DNA of 15,980 bases from Kiritimatiellia bacterium (GTDB taxonomy: Bacteria > Verrucomicrobiota > Kiritimatiellia > RFP12 > UBA1067): positions 1 to 15,980 of the forward strand of contig JAFRBA010000168.1 of assembly GCA_017405115.1 (NCBI GenBank), in the 5' to 3' direction. The notes below the pieces were generated by a model. It was given only the letters and a program-made list of their open reading frames with translations. It did no database searches and was not told the origin of the DNA. Of the stretch, positions 15,101 through 15,980 are shown piece after piece (within the stretch, counting starts at the first letter, position 1; every line of letters starts with the position of its first letter). Position numbers and translations under genes: made by a program.

Positions 15101-15980
15101 TGCCCCACCGTCACCTTCCCGGACTTTCCGGACTCGAGCCCGCACTCGTCCACCGCCGTCACGACGTAGTCCGCCGTCTCTCCCGCGGGCGGCGCCTCCA
15201 CCGTAGCCTCGGGCGTCTTCACGGTCTTGACGAGCTCGTCGCCCATGAGCTTGCTGCGGTAGACCTTGAACGCCGTCATCCCCTCGCGCGGCGGCGTGAA
15301 CGTGAGCCTGTACCCGACGTCGCCGCGCACCGCCTTAACATCGCGCGGCGGATCGGGGAGCGGACGTGACGAGCCCTCGACGACTTCGGACCATTCGCTC
15401 TCGTGGGTGTTCGCGTCGACCGCCTTCACGCGGTAGCTGCGCGAAGTTCCGTTGCCGAGATCCTCCTCGACCGCCTCGAGCGCGTCCTTCTTCACCTTGG
15501 CGAGAGACCGCCACATGAGCCCGCCCATCGACTTCACCTCGATCCAGTACTCCACGATGTCCGGCTCTGGGTTCCTGCTCCACGAAACCTTGATCTTGCC
15601 GACGACGTCCTTCGTCGCCGCGACGCCAGACGGCGTCTTGGGCGCAGGCTTCGTGACGGCGCGCACCGGCTCCGACGGCTTCGACTTCGCATCGGCCGTG
15701 TTGACCGCCGTCACCCTGTAGAGATAGGCCGTGCCGTCCTTCAGCTTGCCGGTGATTGCATCCTCGTCGGCGCCGTCCCTGTCGTACAGCGAGACGGTCT
15801 CGCGGCTGCCGATCTTCGCGACCTTGCTCCACGACCCGTCGCCGCCCTCGGAGCGCTCGACGACGTAGCCGACAACCTTCTCGTCGGGCGAGACGTCCCA
15901 CTTCACCTTCACCGACCGCGGCAGGCCGCCCTCCGCCGCGACGCCCTGCGGCGCCGGCGGCACCGGACGCGTCCGCACAG
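15097..15980 (-). CDS. Fibronectin type III protein, 5' end cut by the window
   Basis: The frame is open to the right edge, so the start and any signal peptide lie outside. About 294 residues are visible. They form three fibronectin type III domains in tandem: about residues 5-110 (KVKWDVSPDEKVVGYVVERS, YLYRVTAVN), 112-207 (IKVSWSRNPEPDIVEYWIEV, YRVKAVDAN) and 208-292 (RLTFTPPREGMTAFKVYRS, YVVTAVDECG). Such domains give extended beta-sandwich stalks in exported or surface proteins and can bind proteins or glycans. The stop overlaps the ATG of the 991-residue gene, so the two are probably translated by coupling and act together. A GTG at 15978 is in frame but cannot be taken as the start because the upstream sequence is missing. 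Confidence 0.85.
   Translation of the reverse strand, partial: VRTRPVPPAPQGVAAEGGLPRSVKVKWDVSPDEKVVGYVVERSEGGDGSWSKVAKIGSRETVSLYDRDGADEDAITGKLKDGTAYLYRVTAVNTADAKSKPSEPVRAVTKPAPKTPSGVAATKDVVGKIKVSWSRNPEPDIVEYWIEVKSMGGLMWRSLAKVKKDALEAVEEDLGNGTSRSYRVKAVDANTHESEWSEVVEGSSRPLPDPPRDVKAVRGDVGYRLTFTPPREGMTAFKVYRSKLMGDELVKTVKTPEATVEAPPAGETADYVVTAVDECGLESGKSGKVTVGQ

Noticed and set aside
12596..15169. An 857-codon open frame on the plus strand opposite the 991-residue gene
   Set aside because: It is antisense to a gene with signal peptide, motifs and operon context; its Leu/Val/Arg-rich product shows no domain. High GC and repetitive codons keep the opposite strand open.

Overview
The window is GC-rich bacterial DNA in which every gene I can support lies on the minus strand, so transcription runs from high to low coordinates. 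The organism looks like a Gram-negative member of the PVC group, possibly a gut- or sediment-type Kiritimatiellota or Lentisphaerota relative. That is inferred from the gene mix (short exported proteins with an EF-hand-like loop, a large exported glycoside-hydrolase-like enzyme, fibronectin type III proteins) and from period-7 DNA repeats. No rRNA or marker phylogeny is available, so the assignment is weak.

Right part (10196-15980): a likely four-gene operon for exported proteins. In transcription order it holds a fibronectin type III protein cut by the window edge, a 991-residue exported coiled-coil protein with Ser/Asp/Gly and Lys/Ser/Gly linkers and a Cys-rich C-terminus, a 275-residue exported protein with a FlgT/CsgG-like look, and a 320-residue exported coiled-coil protein. 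The first two genes overlap by ATGA. The second and fourth proteins share a C-terminal module (QDxNSW followed by a Gly/Ala-rich helix). The start and signal peptide of the last gene are built from and around two arrays of 7-bp repeats in inverted orientation. This block is the best candidate for an undescribed envelope or surface system; its function is unknown.

Middle (5698-10185): prfB (peptide chain release factor 2, no programmed frameshift), queF (queuosine precursor reductase) and a 923-residue exported TIM-barrel enzyme that looks carbohydrate-active but that I cannot place in a named family. The last gene is 29 bp behind queF and has a strong ribosome binding site.

Left part (1-5648): an Orn/Lys/Arg-type PLP decarboxylase; an 821-residue flavoprotein fusing a GlpA-like dehydrogenase, a BFD-type [2Fe-2S] module and a second pyridine-nucleotide oxidoreductase; a 5'-truncated Fic-protein remnant whose ATG overlaps the stop of the flavoprotein; and the 5' part of a small exported protein.

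Several genes (decarboxylase, prfB, flavoprotein) have a TGnTATAAT-like element ending only 8-9 bp before the start codon, which predicts leaderless or nearly leaderless mRNAs. No tRNA, rRNA, CRISPR array, insertion sequence or gene-free stretch over 300 bp was seen; the largest gap is 378-572.
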